A DNA stretch of 64,000 nucleotides, taken from positions 26,294,223-26,358,222 of the forward strand of contig NC_080046.1 of the NCBI RefSeq assembly GCF_012489685.1, read 5' to 3'. How positions within the stretch are numbered: the first letter of the stretch is position 1; each line of letters starts with the position of its first letter. Source of the stretch: Lotus japonicus (taxonomy: Eukaryota > Streptophyta > Magnoliopsida > Fabales > Fabaceae). Shown one piece after another: positions 52,847-63,925 of the stretch. Made by a program: the position numbers and the translations under genes. The notes under the pieces are model-generated. The model made no database searches and was not told the origin of the DNA. It worked only from the letters and a program-made list of their open reading frames with translations.

Positions 52847-55708
52847 AGTTATCCCAGCCCCACTTCCAGTGTTATTGGAGGATCCATCCACAGATAGGAC
52901 CCATTCTCCTTGAGTCTTCTCGCCTTCCGTGGGCGTTAATTCCGCCACGAAGTCGATTAAACTTTGGATTGTGACTTGGCCCCTTGGCTCATATTGTATG
53001 TCATATTCCGATAATTCAACTGACCAGCTAACCAATCGCCCTGATAAATCAGGCTTCTGAAGTACCTGCCTTAGGGGAACATCAGTTTTAACTTTGACTT
53101 GGAAACTTTGGAAATAAGGCCTGAGGCGCCTTGCTATTTTCAGAATTGCCAAAGCCGCCTTTTCAATTTTTTGGTACCGCAACTCTGCCCCCTGCAAGGT
53201 ATGGCTCACGAAATATATAACCTTTTGTTTATTTCCTTCTTCCTGAATCAACACCGTACTCACCGCCTTGTTAGTGACTGCTAAATAGAGTATTAAGGGA
53301 ACGCCTGATGTTGGCTTGGACAGTACTGGCAGCGTTGCTAATGTTTCTTTTAACTTGGTAAAAGCTTGTTCACATTCCTCTGTCCACTGAAACTTTGCAT
53401 TCTTTTTTAGACAGGTGAAGAATGGGGCCGCTTTGTCACCCGCCATTGGCAGAAATCTTGATAAGGCGGCCATTCGTCCTGTTAATCGTTGAACCTCCTT
53501 TACACTTGTTGGGCTTTTCATTTCCAAGATCGCCCTTCCCTTATCAGGATTCACTTCTATTCCTCTTGACGTCAACATAAATCCCAAGAACTTCCCTCCT
53601 TGGATCCCAAAAGAACACTTCTCAGGATTTAACTTCATTTGATATGTTCTTAATTGAGTGAATGCTTCCTTAAGATCGCCGCCATGATCACCAGCCCTGG
53701 CGGACTTTACGATCATGTCATCCACATATACCTCCATATTCCTGCCTACTTGTCTTGAAAAAATTTTGTCCATGAGCCGTTGGTACGTAGCTCCTGCGTT
53801 CTTCAAACCAAAAGGCATTGTCTTGTAACAATAATTCGCCTGATTGGTCATAAATGTTGTACTTTCCTCGTCCGAGGGATGCATCATAATTTGATTGTAG
53901 CCCGAGTAAGCATCCATGAGACTTAAAAGTTCATTCCCGGAAGCTCCATCCACAAGCTTATCAACATTGGGAAGTGGGTACGAATCTTTGGGACATACTT
54001 TGTTCAAGCTTGTGTAGTCCGTGCACATTCGCCATTTCCCATTGGCCTTTTTGACCATCTCAACATTGGCGAGCCACGTTGGGTACTGCACCTCACGGAT
54101 GAAGCGAGCCTTGATTAGTTTCTCAGTCTCTAATTGTACGGCCTTATTCTTTTCATCACTCATTCTTCGCCTTGGCTGGATGACTGGGGTCGCCCCTGGT
54201 CGTATGGCCAGCTTGTGAGTGATCACATTGGGTTCAATCCCTGGTACATCATTAATGGTCCATGCAAAGAGATCCAGATTATCACCCAGGAGGGTGATCA
54301 ATCTTTCCTCTTGCTCCTTTGTTAAACTGCTGCCAATCTTTAAAAACTTATCCTTGACTTGCACCTGCTTGGTTTCTTCCAGAGGTTGTGGGCGGAAATC
54401 ATCAGCATCATCTCTTGGGTCTAAACTAAATCCCTCTTGTGGAAAGATTTCTGTAATTCGGTGGCTTTCCTTTGCGGCCTTACGCCCATAGAGCGCCACA
54501 CTTCTTAGATCACATTCTCTTGCTGCATTCTGGTCCACACGCAATACCCCGACCTTCCCATTGCAGGCTGGATATTTAACAGTTAAATGGGCAGTTGAAA
54601 TGATCGCACATAGCTTATTGAGGGTGTCTCGCCCCAAGAGTACATTGTAATTGGCTCTACACGCCAAGACTAAATACTTCACTTGAAATTTCTTAACGAA
54701 TTCTCCTTCGCCAAAGGCAGTTGGTATTTCCACATATCCCCGCACAGTGACACGGTCCCCTGTAAATCCTACCAAGGTTCCTTTATATGGCTTCAAGTCT
54801 GATTCCTTTAACCCCAGGCGATCAAAGGCATCTCCATAAATGATATCCGCTGAAGATCCCTGGTCTAAAAACACTTTCTTGGTCAGGTAATTGTTAACCC
54901 TGATTGTTACCACAATTGGGTCATTTTCATGGGGAATAACATGCGCAAAATCCTGAGGGGTAAATATAATAGGAGAATGGTTCACCCAACACTCGCCTTC
55001 ATACGCCTCATGTACTGAGTGTACTGCCGCCACATAACGCTTTTTAGCCTTGCTTGAAATTGCACCCCCTCCAAATCCTCCTGCAATAGATGAGCATTCC
55101 CCAACAGGATCGCCCAACTCTTCAACTATCTCCTTTCCTTTGCCTTTATCCCCTTGTGCTATCTTAGCGGCCTCTGGTGTTGTTGTGTCTTTTACAAAAT
55201 TTGCTAAATGACCAGCTTTAATTAGGCGATCAATTTCCCGCCTCAAGTTCCAACAATTATCCGTGGTATGCCCCAGAGCTTTGTGGTACTCGCACCATCT
55301 ATTTGTATCCACATTAGTTGGCGGCCACCGTGGAGGCGGGGGGTACTGTACAACATTTGTCTGCCCAACTGCTTTTAAAATAGTACTTAAGGGAGCATTC
55401 AACTTAGTAAGTGGAACTGGAGCTGGCGAAGCACCATGCTGACCAGTTGTGGCTGCAGTGGGACCTTGGGAATTTCTGTGCCATGTATTTTGAAATCCGG
55501 GTTTGGAGTTCTGATATGGTCCCGGTCTTGGTACACGGGGAGTTTGCGCTACCCTGGTTTCTTTCCCCGCCTTGGGTTTCTCCTGTGAAACACCGCCAGA
55601 TTGAGATTGCTTGCGTCCTTCCTCTCTTTCTTGTTTCTTCTGATCATCTTGTTCAATCAATATGAATTCCTGAACGCGAGCACGAAGATCCATCATATCT
55701 CTCGTCGG
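52847..55708 (-). pseudogene. pol: Element E pol: protease, RT, RNase H N-terminal part
   Basis: Minus-strand open frame of about 950 codons. In order: a knuckle-like WCEYHKALGHTTDNCW, protease with VFLDQGSSADIIYG, RT of Ty3/gypsy type (TDYTSLNKVCPKD, LMDAYSGYNQI, MEVYVDDMIVKS, GFMLTSRGIEVNPDK) and the start of RNase H (VLSVDGSSNNTGSGAGI). It is in the same frame as gag and separated from it only by the TGA at 55709-55711. D cuts it at 52842. The Asp of VDGSS would be an RNase H catalytic residue. Confidence 0.92.
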
Positions 55709-56638
55709 TCACCTTGTTAAGTCTCGATTCAAATCTCCCGCCCTAAGGCCATTTTTGAACGATGCCAAGCATACATCCGGGTTATCCTCCTCCAACTGTA
55801 CCGCCATCTTGCTGAAGCGTGCCATGTAGGTTTTTAATTTCTCGCCTGGTTGCTGATGTATGCTGATAAGATCAAACATTGTTGCTTTTGTGGTTTTATT
55901 GGCGGAGAATTGAGTCAGAAACTTAGTAGACAGATCAGTGAAATTATCGATGGAGAAGGGCGGTTGTCGGATGAACCACTGCATCGCCATGCCTTTGAAC
56001 GTGGAAGGCAATAATCGGCATTTTACCGCATCCGTTGCCCCGCCGATCACCATTTTGGTGTTGAAATACCTCAGGTGCTCCATAGGATCAGAGTCGCCCG
56101 AGAAGGCGTCTAATGCCATGGTTTGCAGGTGCTTTGGTATGTCCACCTTGGTAATGGCTGGAACGAAAGGTTGAAATTCGACTACGTCCTCCGCCTCCAG
56201 ACGTTGTCCTTGCTTAAAATCTTGCCTCTGAGTAAGATACTCAACTTGGGCTTGCAACTGCTCGTTTTGGGACTGCACCTTCTGCAAAGTATCTAACATT
56301 TGTTGCAAAGCCGCAGGCGTGATACCCGTCACTGCCTCCTGCGTTCTCCGTGGAGCAGTGGTTTTAAGGTCTTCTAAGTTCACATAGTCAGGCGGCGTTG
56401 ATCGCCGCCGAACGCCTGGATCTGATTTAGCGATCAGATCTGAAGGTCTTCCCGGAGCTGCATTCACCAGCGACGCTGGCGACGGCGCCACTGAGTGGAC
56501 CCCCTCCGAGGAAGCTTCCTGCTCTTGCTCTTCCAGTATAGGACGGTTGTTGTCCCGTCCGCCGCCGCGGCCGCCGTGTCGACCACCACCGCGCCGGCGA
56601 TGATCACGGCGGCCCACGCCGCATGAACGAGTCTCCAT
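55709..56638 (-). pseudogene. gag: Element E gag, ended by an in-frame TGA
   Basis: 309 codons to the TGA at 55709-55711. The Arg/Gly-rich N-terminus (GRRDHRRRGGGRHGGRGGG) is followed by a coiled coil and the retrotransposon gag domain (FSGDSDPMEHLRYFNTKM, FKGMAMQWF, FLTQFSANKTTKATMFDL). After the TGA the same frame continues directly into pol with related sequence, so the stop probably arose from CGA by a C-to-T change. Part of a single gag-pol ORF in its original state. Confidence 0.88.
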
Positions 56639-56685
56639 GGCTCGTAACTTCTACCTTCTACGTCACTGGAAGATCTAGGTCAGAG

Positions 56686-56700
56686 CCACAGACGGCGCCA
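56686..56700 (-). promoter_or_regulatory. Element E primer binding site
   Basis: The reverse complement reads TGGCGCCGTCTGTGG, one base from the LTR end. TGGCGCCG suggests a tRNA-Asp type primer, unlike the tRNA-Met site of A-D elements. The exact tRNA is not verified. Confidence 0.7.
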
Positions 56701-56701
56701 A

Positions 56702-57126
56702 TGTTCTGTACTAGGGAAAGCTTACGTAAGAGAATGACTGAAAGTAAACCCTAGCAGAGTACTCAGAATGGCAAAAATATCGTAAAATGAATATTCTCAT
56801 TAATGCTGAAAAAAGTTGTTTCGTACAAGCTGATGACCTTCCCTTTTATAGAGGGTGAAATCGTGACATGGACTTTTCCTATATTTGGGCCTGACAATCA
56901 GGGCTCAAATCCATGTACATATAAGACAAATCCAAAGGAATCTTCCAGCTGGCTCGTGGGTCCACTTAAGGGCGGGCAAAGAAGCTCGTTGTGCCATTGT
57001 TCCCGCCATGGCTGTCTTCGGTCAGTTATTGTTCATCTTGGGCGGGCATAAACATTCTGTATGTCCCGCCCAGTCCAACTATGATGTGAATTTTGTTGTC
57101 TCAAACATTATTGTCTCCCGTAAACA
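56702..57126 (-). repeat. Element E 5' LTR (425 bp)
   Basis: On the minus strand it starts TGTTTACGGGAG and ends TAGTACAGAACA. TATA box TATAAAAG on the minus strand at 56843-56850. No partner LTR is in the window, so the borders rest on TG/CA ends and the adjoining PBS. Confidence 0.75.
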
Positions 57127-57131
57127 TACGT

Positions 57132-57249
57132 GAGGTGAAAAAAAAAAGTACTAGATTTTGAAAATGAAGCATTCCAACTCCATAAGCAACTTTTAGTAGA
57201 TGCATGAGGTTAAATAGATACTTTAGTTATAAGTTATAACATTTGAATC
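57132..57249. other. Flanking AT-rich DNA right of element E
   Basis: No ORF or repeat recognised. It is the first DNA in the window not assigned to an LTR element. Confidence 0.5.
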
Positions 57250-57263
57250 AGCTTATTTTCTCT

Positions 57264-57656
57264 ATTTTTTTTTATACATCGGAAAACTACCAGCAAAATA
57301 AAACTAAGGAACTGACAAAGAGTCCTTCAACAGAAGGTATTCCACATCAGGGTCTGGGACATCAATGATCCAGGACCTTGAGGAACTAGCAGCTACCCCC
57401 CGCCTTACCAAGTGATCCACTACCGCATTGCTCTCCCGATGATTACAACTAAGCTTCACCTCCCAATCTCACCTCAACATTTGCTTGATGGTATACAACA
57501 CCAAGAAATCCGAGTGCAACTGAACAGCTACTTCATCCGCTAAGGTGGTCACAAGTGCAGCACAGTCAACCTCACAGATGACTCTCCGAAAGCCTCGATC
57601 CCACGCTAAACTGAGTACCTCCCGTAGCGCTACCGCTTCCGCCTTAAACGCACTAT
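57264..57656 (-). mobile_element. 5'-truncated LINE with RNase H-like domain remnant, TSD agcttattttNtct
   Basis: Minus strand: an RNase H (RVT_3-like) reading frame with AEAVALREVLSLAWDRGF and VICEVDCAALV, a TGA right after QMLR, then DWEVKLSCNHRESNAVVDHLVRRG. The tail is TTTTCCGATGTAT plus poly-A (plus-strand T-run at 57265-57273). Flanked by agcttattttctct (57250-57263) and agcttattttgtct (57657-57670). A plant L1-type LINE 3' end is the best fit. The frame is broken by the TGA, so it is dead. Confidence 0.75.
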
Positions 57657-57670
57657 AGCTTATTTTGTCT

Positions 57671-57696
57671 TTTTTTTTTTGATTCATCGGAAAAGT
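57671..57696 (-). mobile_element. Extremely truncated second LINE insertion at the same target
   Basis: A T-run (57671-57680) plus 16 bp gattcatcggaaaagt is bounded by agcttattttgtct on both sides (57657-57670 and 57697-57710). Read on the minus strand it is ACTTTTCCGATGAATC plus poly-A, the same tail as the neighbouring LINE. It looks like an independent insertion that carried only the last bases of the LINE. Confidence 0.65.
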
Positions 57697-57710
57697 AGCT
57701 TATTTTGTCT

Positions 57711-58136
57711 ATGAATCAATTCCGATATTTAAAAACTATTTAGAAAAATTTCTCGCCCAAATTGATTGAGTTTTGACTTTAGAATTATTTTAAGTTGTAA
57801 GTAACAAGATAGAAGAAACAATTAAAGCTGCCTAATAACATGCACATTGATTATGAGTTAAGAGCGTGCTTTTCTTTATTGATTAGCGGATATGAATAAA
57901 GGCCCTTAACTTGGGACACAAATGTTAGTGAGACATTTTTTATTCCTTATTTAGAAATCATTGAGGTACTTTCATGAAAAAGTTAATAAAGTTAATAAGT
58001 TCTTATTCACACTTCGATCAAATGAAATAAATGAAGAAATAAGAAGAAAAAAAGATACATGATATATAGTGTTATCTATAATCTATTTATCTATAATCTA
58101 TAATCTATCTATAATCTATAATCTATCTATCTATTA
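57711..58136. other. AT-rich DNA with TCTATAA tandem repeats before the Helitron
   Basis: No gene seen. From about 58064 to 58140 the sequence repeats TCTATAA/TCTATC units, so the exact left border of the Helitron within them is uncertain. Confidence 0.5.
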
Positions 58137-58252
58137 TCTATAATATATATAAAAGCAGAGTTTCTGCAGCCTTGAGGGCAAACATGTCATTCAACAATTA
58201 ATTTTAAAAACTATGAAGCTTGGCCATGGTTATTTTAGTAAAAATATCTCTT

Positions 58253-58312
58253 ATTTCACTTGGATTGAATCTCAGCCGTTGAATTTCACTTGGATTGAAT
58301 CTCAGCCGTTGA
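58253..58312 (+). repeat. Perfect 30-bp tandem duplication
   Basis: The 30 bases at 58253-58282, containing CTTGGATTGAATCTCAGCC, are repeated exactly at 58283-58312. It lies near the left end of the Helitron; function unknown. Confidence 0.85.
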
Positions 58313-58349
58313 TTCACAGTAAGTTATTAGTTAAGGATCAAATCTTGGC

Positions 58350-61170
58350 CATTGAAATCGAGCTACAATATTGATCTCCTTCAGTGTTTCGCTAACGCTT
58401 TCGTTTTCCTTCCGTTTTCATTTTTCAACCTTCTCGCGTTTCATTCTAATGTCCGCCTTTTCGGTTTCTTCAACTACGATTTCGTTAAACAGCAGCAGTT
58501 CACCTCTCATTCATTCTCTTCAAAATTTCTGGCCTTTCACTTCAATCTCCTCTCCCTCACTTTCTACCGCAATGGAACCACTCTGATTGCATCCTTCCCT
58601 GGCCCGCGAATCGTCACAAATTGCCCTCAGAAGCCAACACCTCCAGTCCTCCACCACGCCTGCAGCGGCACCACCGATTGAACAACAGAAGCTTTTCGAC
58701 TGCTCCAGACCCATCCCTCACTTTCTACCGTGTAGGATTCACAACTTCGCACGCCGCGGGATCCCTCAAGATCTCCACCTCATGGCTGATGCCTTCGCGA
58801 GCTTTACCATGCTGGTGAACCGTGGCTGCAAGCCGTGTGACCCAGCTCAGAATGGCTACCCAGAATCCTTTTTCTTCTTCCTTTCATCTTAACGCTAACC
58901 ATGGAGGTGAGATATTTTCTCTGCGTGTTCAATTTTTCATATTTCCTTATGAATTTGTTCTTTGTCAGTATCTCTATTCTAAATGAAAATCACTTTTATT
59001 TGCACATTCAGATGCTGTTTTTTTTCGTATTATAGAAACCCCTTTATTTACGGTCTCATCTTCTCTTTCTGTTCGCCAAGGTAAGAACTAAGCGCTATCA
59101 TGTTTGCTCAGTGTTCAATTGCTTTGTGTTTTTTTCTCCATCAGATTTTGTGTTTATAGGTCAACATGGACATCAACAAAGCAAATAAAGAGTGTGACGA
59201 TTGAAGGCTTCAAAGCAAGTTCAACATTGCTACCTATGTCGTTTAGAGAGTTTATCTTTGTATTCGTAAGTCTTCTTAATCTCTTATGACTATGAGAGTT
59301 GTGACATGTAATTGATAGGTGTTTGTTATCTTAAATCTTGCCATGAACTGTTTTTAATTTCATGTATCAACAATTAGATTCATTTTCCTTTTTTCTGTTG
59401 GTTAGATTGAATCAGAAGTATGGATTCATCAAGCCCGGTAAGTAACCTTCTATTTTTGTCTTCTATCATCCTTTTAGTTCTGCCTTTTCAGATCGAAAAT
59501 CTAATTTGACTGCCATTTCATGTACAGGTTCCTTTATAGGCAATGGTGATCTTCATTGCTCATGACACCGGTAAGGATGAGGGAAGGTGCAGCAAACTCA
59601 CAGTACATGTGGTGGCTGAGGAAGGAGATGTGCCAGCAGCCAAATTTATTTGGCTGAGCTCTCTGTCGTTTCAACCTTTATTGGACTTCAAGTGTGTTTC
59701 ATCTTCCTAAACTCTTCCCTTCCTTTATTTTATTGACTCTAATTGCTAATTTCTATTTAGGATTTGGCGAGCACCATTTCATTAGTCCTTCATTGGCAAG
59801 GCAATAATTTGAAACCGCTTGCAATTTTCATTCTCACAGGATGTTATTACTTCTAATATCATTCTTAGTGCCAGATAGCATGCCCAATTTCTAAGATTGT
59901 TAGCACCACTGAAAACAAGATACTCACCTGAAGAAGCTTAATTACACATTTTCAACTTGCTGCCATCTTGGGACAAGCTAAACATTTTCATAATAGGAAA
60001 GATCTGCAGCTTAAATAATTAAGCTGCCTAAATCAATGATTGGACATTTTATTGATGTGATATTTAACTAAATCTGTTAAATGCAATGAGAGATTGATGT
60101 CATCCTTGCAATAGCAATTGTATTATTGTTTCCAGTATAATTCTACATGTATATAAGAAATTGTTCATTTTGACCTTTATCTTATGGGCCACTTTCCATG
60201 TCTGAATGCATGGCATGGAAAAATCTATTTACTTTGTGGATCTGGGAGTATCCCTGTTTATGATCAACTTAGTGCATGTTTGCTTTTGAGTTGGGTGCCC
60301 TCAAAACCATGGTTTTTGCAAACACTATAAGTTATAGAAAAAAATCTAATAATACATGATACATTGTTAGTTTTATCCATCTGTTCTCATTCTGCATATA
60401 TCAAATTGGTTTTCCTTAGTATAGGAACTTTAGATGTGTTTATACTTTATATTATGGTTTGATATTTTACCCAATTAACACATTTATTTTCTTGGCACAG
60501 ATGACTATGAATGAAGAAGAGGAATTAAACACTAGACCACTATCTGTCCTGATGATGAGTAAATAATTTGATTTTTCTGAAACTGTTGCCGGTATTGAGC
60601 TTTTTAATACATGCCCCTTTTCTATGCTAACTTCGTGCATAACACAAGTAATCTCATTAAAGCCACATAGTCAAAGTAAATTTCAGATTCAATAGTGTTA
60701 TTCTCATTGTCATTTTTGCAGGATGCATGCTTATTAAAGGAAGTGCAGAATGGTTGGTGAAAATCATGTAGACAAGCAAGAGGATTAAAATGTTGAGAGA
60801 ACACGCAGGAGCAATAAGTTAGTATCTATCTATATCTTCTTTTTCTCTATTATAACTTTTTTCCTTCTCTTTTTTGCTATAAGTGTTACAATCTTGCATA
60901 ATTAATTCCATTCACTTTTCTATGACACCTTTCTGCATCTGTTTTAGAGGATGAAGTGAGATCTCAAACTGACTTGCTAGCTGCCAAAGACCAAGGTGAG
61001 TATTGTGTGATTCTTTGTCTTTATAAGAAGGAAACATTTAATATATCTTTGTATCTTTTTTTTTTGAGTGTCAAAATGCCTCAAAGTAATTTGTTTAGTG
61101 CCTTCTTTTCATTACTGAAAGTGTTTATTTTACTTGAAACTCTACACATTCTGTTATAAGTCTCCAAGCC
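58350..61170 (+). other. Helitron interior with exon-like segments of an unrecognised gene
   Basis: CT-rich leader-like sequence, short ORFs (58352-58681, 58587-58892) and repeated splice-like junctions: GTGAGA at about 58906, GTAAGA at 59081, TATAG at 59156 with GTAAGT at about 59267, TTAG at 59404 with GTAAGT at about 59437, ACAG at 59526 with GTAAGG at about 59570. Base composition changes at these points. It suggests captured host gene fragments, but I cannot name the gene and no long frame survives. Might instead be an old Helitron gene. Confidence 0.4.
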
Positions 61171-61923
61171 AAAATTGACAGCTAATCAAAATTGTATTTA
61201 CATTATAAAGCATGGCCATAAGTTCTGAAGATTGTATACCACTCAAATTCCTCTTCTCCATGTCCAAACTTGCAAAAATCATTCCTAAAACTTAGCATCA
61301 TTTGATTATTTTACTGAACATGAAAAAATCTGTTTTGCTGTTGTAAGTTGATGTCTTAGGGAACAACTATTATGCAGGAACTAGGGGGCTTCATTAGTAA
61401 TATGTTCTAAATTGGGAACAACACCAAGCCTCTCAAGTAAGAGACAAAGAGGAGATTCAAAATGGGTAGATCTTGGATGCTATAAACCATAGAGATTTTA
61501 ATTTGACAGGACTGAGGTTAGCCACACAAAAAAATCAGAGCTTGGTACAAGGAGAGAGCAACATCATAGTGGGATATGGATTTGACTATTAACATCAAGA
61601 AAGGATTGGAATATTAGGGTATAGTATCATTGTGATTACCTGTTGTGTGACCTCCCTGTCCTCCCCTTGAAAAAAAAAGAGAATTTGTTTAGCTTTTTAT
61701 GTTTTGTATTGCTATTGGTTGACACTTAGCCAGTGTTGTATAATAGAAAAATGTAATGATCCTTAATAAAGACTTTTGCGCTGTATAATGGATGGTACCA
61801 GGTTAACTGAAAAAGTGTATTGATCCTTATCGGTGATATTCAAATATTGTTTTGCACTACATGAATATACAATTTTTTTAATTATTTGCATATAAAAAGA
61901 AACTTTTTCTTGGGTACTGACTT
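61171..61923. other. Helitron interior without recognisable genes
   Basis: AT-rich, no frame over 60 codons with any family resemblance and no obvious repeat. Confidence 0.5.
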
Positions 61924-61932
61924 TTAGAATTT

Positions 61933-62044
61933 TTTATTTATTTTGGTACATTGGAAAAAAAAATTATACCCCAGCACATCTCTAAATCTTCCCCTTCCCA
62001 ACAACTCATCTTACCACTTGAGTTATCCTTTAGCGACAACCTCA
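61933..62044 (-). mobile_element. SINE, minus strand, with 9-bp TSD ttagaattt
   Basis: Perfect duplications ttagaattt at 61924-61932 and 62045-62053 frame a 112-bp unit. Read on the minus strand it has an A-box-like AACTCAAGTGGTAAGATGAG near its start and ends TTTTCCAATGTACCAAAA with an A-rich tail. The A box fits a tRNA-derived SINE. The B box is not clear, so it is diverged or internally shortened. Its 3' tail resembles the LINE tails at 57264-57696. Confidence 0.7.
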
Positions 62045-62492
62045 TTAGAATTTGAATAAGAAATAATCTATATATTCACTTTTAAAAAGTACAATTTGAA
62101 ATAATTAATTTAAATTTTAATATCTGGATATTATAATTTTTTTTAAGTTATATAGAATATATTAATTAATAATCTTAAAAAGTGAATTTCCATGAGATAA
62201 ATTCATTGGACATGATAAAATATTTTCTATTTATATAATATATTAATTAATCTTTATATTGATATTAATCGTCATCAATTCACAACCGTACCCTTTCACT
62301 TGCAATTTTTTTATTGTTTAGTTAATATTAGTTACGTACTAAATAAAAAAGTTAACATTACTTAGAACTCTATAGGACATGGTAAGTTATTTTTTAATAA
62401 TATAATAATTTAATTAATATTAATAATAATAGTTAAAAATTAAAGCTAGATGTTTAACATTTAATTTGATATGAATGTCAAAATAAATATTG

Positions 62493-62554
62493 GACTAACC
62501 CTTTCACCTTCACCAAACTTTGTTTTTAAGACTAACCCTTTCACCTTCACCAAA
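62493..62554 (+). repeat. 25-bp direct repeat
   Basis: The bases at 62493-62517, containing CTAACCCTTTCACCTTCACC, recur at 62530-62554, 37 bp apart. Surroundings are AT-rich and non-coding. Confidence 0.8.
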
Positions 62555-63229
62555 TAATGAGGTTACTATAAGTTAGTGAATTATATTGGATATGATCAAG
62601 TAATTGGGTTTTATTAAATATGTATTATTTAATTTTAATATTATACTTAAAAAAATTAAAATCAGATATGAAATACCTTAAGATATCATATCAGTTTAAT
62701 ATAATAAATTAAGTAATATTAATATTAATATTAAAGAAAATAATATCAGTTATGATTTCCATAAAAAATGATTAATTATTTTTATTTATACAATATGTTA
62801 CTAATATTTAAATTAATCTTCAGCAACTAAAGGTTGATATTCTACCTGATATAAATGAAAAAAATAATTTTTCACTGCCGCCACCACAAGTGACACTGTC
62901 GCTGGCCTTCACTGATGGCGGCAACGAAGGCAACCGTAGTGGTGATGGCAACGGAACATGATAAATTAATCCCAAAATGAAAATTCCAAATTTATTTTTT
63001 ATTATACTAAAATTAATTTTTTTCTTTAAATTTATAAAAATTTTATTTTTGGTGTATTAACTTGCGCTCGCAATTTTAACCTGGATGTGGTGAAAGCTAA
63101 AGGCTTCTCCATGAGTGTGACTCCTAAGGATCGAACACTCGACCCGAATTTGGTTCATTAACTTTCTTTTACTAAACGTAGAAAAAACACTTATTTTGAA
63201 AAAATTTCACGCTTAAAAGAAAGAAGAAT
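62555..63229. other. AT-rich Helitron interior with a GC-rich CGGC/GGCA patch
   Basis: Mostly AT-rich. At 62876-62960 there is a GC-rich patch with GGCGGCAACG and GGTGATGGCAACGG, possibly a captured coding scrap, without a readable frame. At 63131-63145 GATCGAACACTCGACC resembles an inverted pol III B box, but no A box fits. Confidence 0.35.
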
Positions 63230-63366
63230 GTCCCGAGGGTTAGGTCAAGTGGTAAGAGTTATGAGACATATGAGTTGTGAGGAATGAAAGGTGAGGGGCC
63301 ATGTTCAAACCCAGGTGAAAGAACTAATTACTTACATTACTAACAACTAACATTTTCCTATAAAAA
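63230..63366 (+). mobile_element. tRNA-derived SINE, plus strand
   Basis: It starts GTCCCGAGGG, has an A-box region TTAGGTCAAGTGGTAAGAG about 10 bp in, and a B-box GTTCAAACC about 60 bp further, the spacing of an internal pol III promoter. A-rich sequences flank both sides (approximate duplication around aagaat), so exact borders are uncertain. Confidence 0.6.
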
Positions 63367-63624
63367 AGAAAAGAATACCCTCGAATGTTGCACACGTCAC
63401 AAGACGAGGATAAATATGATAAAAAAGTAGTAACTAAAAAAACCAAAACAAACATTCAATAAAAATACTTTAAAATTTATGTTTTTTATATCTAAAATAA
63501 ATTTTCTCTTATTAATCCATAAAATATCTTAAAAGAAATAACACATATTTTAAAAAAGATAATAAAAGAAAAACCAAAAACAAAAATGGATATCCCCGTG
63601 CATCGCACGGGTAAAAAATACTAG

Positions 63625-63625
<1 letters not shown>

Positions 63626-63674
<49 letters not shown>
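63626..63674. repeat. (TA)n microsatellite next to the Helitron end
   Basis: About 24 TA units directly after the CTAGT Helitron end; Helitrons favour AT target sites. Confidence 0.95.
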
Positions 63675-63676
<2 letters not shown>

Positions 63677-63840
63677 AGATCAATGAGTGGAAATAAAATA
63701 AAAGAGAAAATTGAGTTCGAATGAATCAAAATAATCCAAAATGTTTAAGTGGAATGTTATATTTTTAATTCTTTTATTTAAGCTACTCAAATATGAATTA
63801 AATGTATAAAAAAATATGAATTAAATTCTTACAGCATGTT

Positions 63841-63925
63841 AGAGCATCTCCAATGAGAGTATGTAATGTCAAATACATACTCCCACCAATATCTATTACC
63901 ATTTGAGCATATTTTTAATTCCAAC
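63841..63925. other. Repeat-like sequence with 9-bp hairpin
   Basis: AGAGCATCTCCAATGAGAG is a phrase seen at ends of several plant repeats; family not determined. GAGTATGTA/TACATACTC form a perfect stem at 63857-63882 with an 8-base loop. The CACTA element starts 43 bp later. Confidence 0.4.

Larger units (their letters stand above)
1782..57126 (-). mobile_element. Element E: Tat-like Ty3/gypsy retrotransposon, fragmented by nested insertions
   Basis: Four separated pieces (1782-5305, 15183-15709, 38691-39499, 52842-57126; about 9.1 kb) read as one minus-strand gypsy element: LTR, PBS, gag, protease, RT, RNase H, integrase. A plus-strand antisense gene follows at the 3' side. The integrase has no chromodomain, the capsid segment has an atypical zinc-knuckle-like CxxH...C motif, and the antisense gene is of the Transposase_28 type; together these suggest the Tat lineage. 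The 3' LTR is not in the window: it was lost or lies left of Z. The flank after the 5' LTR is tacgt (57127-57131), the candidate target duplication, with its partner not visible. Confidence 0.85.
58137..63624 (+). mobile_element. Non-autonomous Helitron (about 5.5 kb)
   Basis: The left end reads A|TCTATAATATATATAAAAGC and the right end has a perfect 7-bp hairpin CCCGTGCATCGCACGGG (63595-63611), ten bases or so before CTAG|T at 63624. TC start, hairpin, CTRR end and insertion between A and T are the diagnostic Helitron features. No Rep/helicase ORF is visible, so it is non-autonomous. The interior has exon-like pieces and two SINEs. Confidence 0.75.

Noticed and set aside
57469..57687. A host gene of the RNase H-like family
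   Set aside because: The reading frame is broken by TGA, ends in a poly-A tail and is flanked by target duplications, so it is a LINE fragment.
63131..63145. B-box-like GATCGAACACTCGACC suggesting a further SINE or tRNA
   Set aside because: No A box at proper distance on the matching strand and no target duplication; too weak to call.
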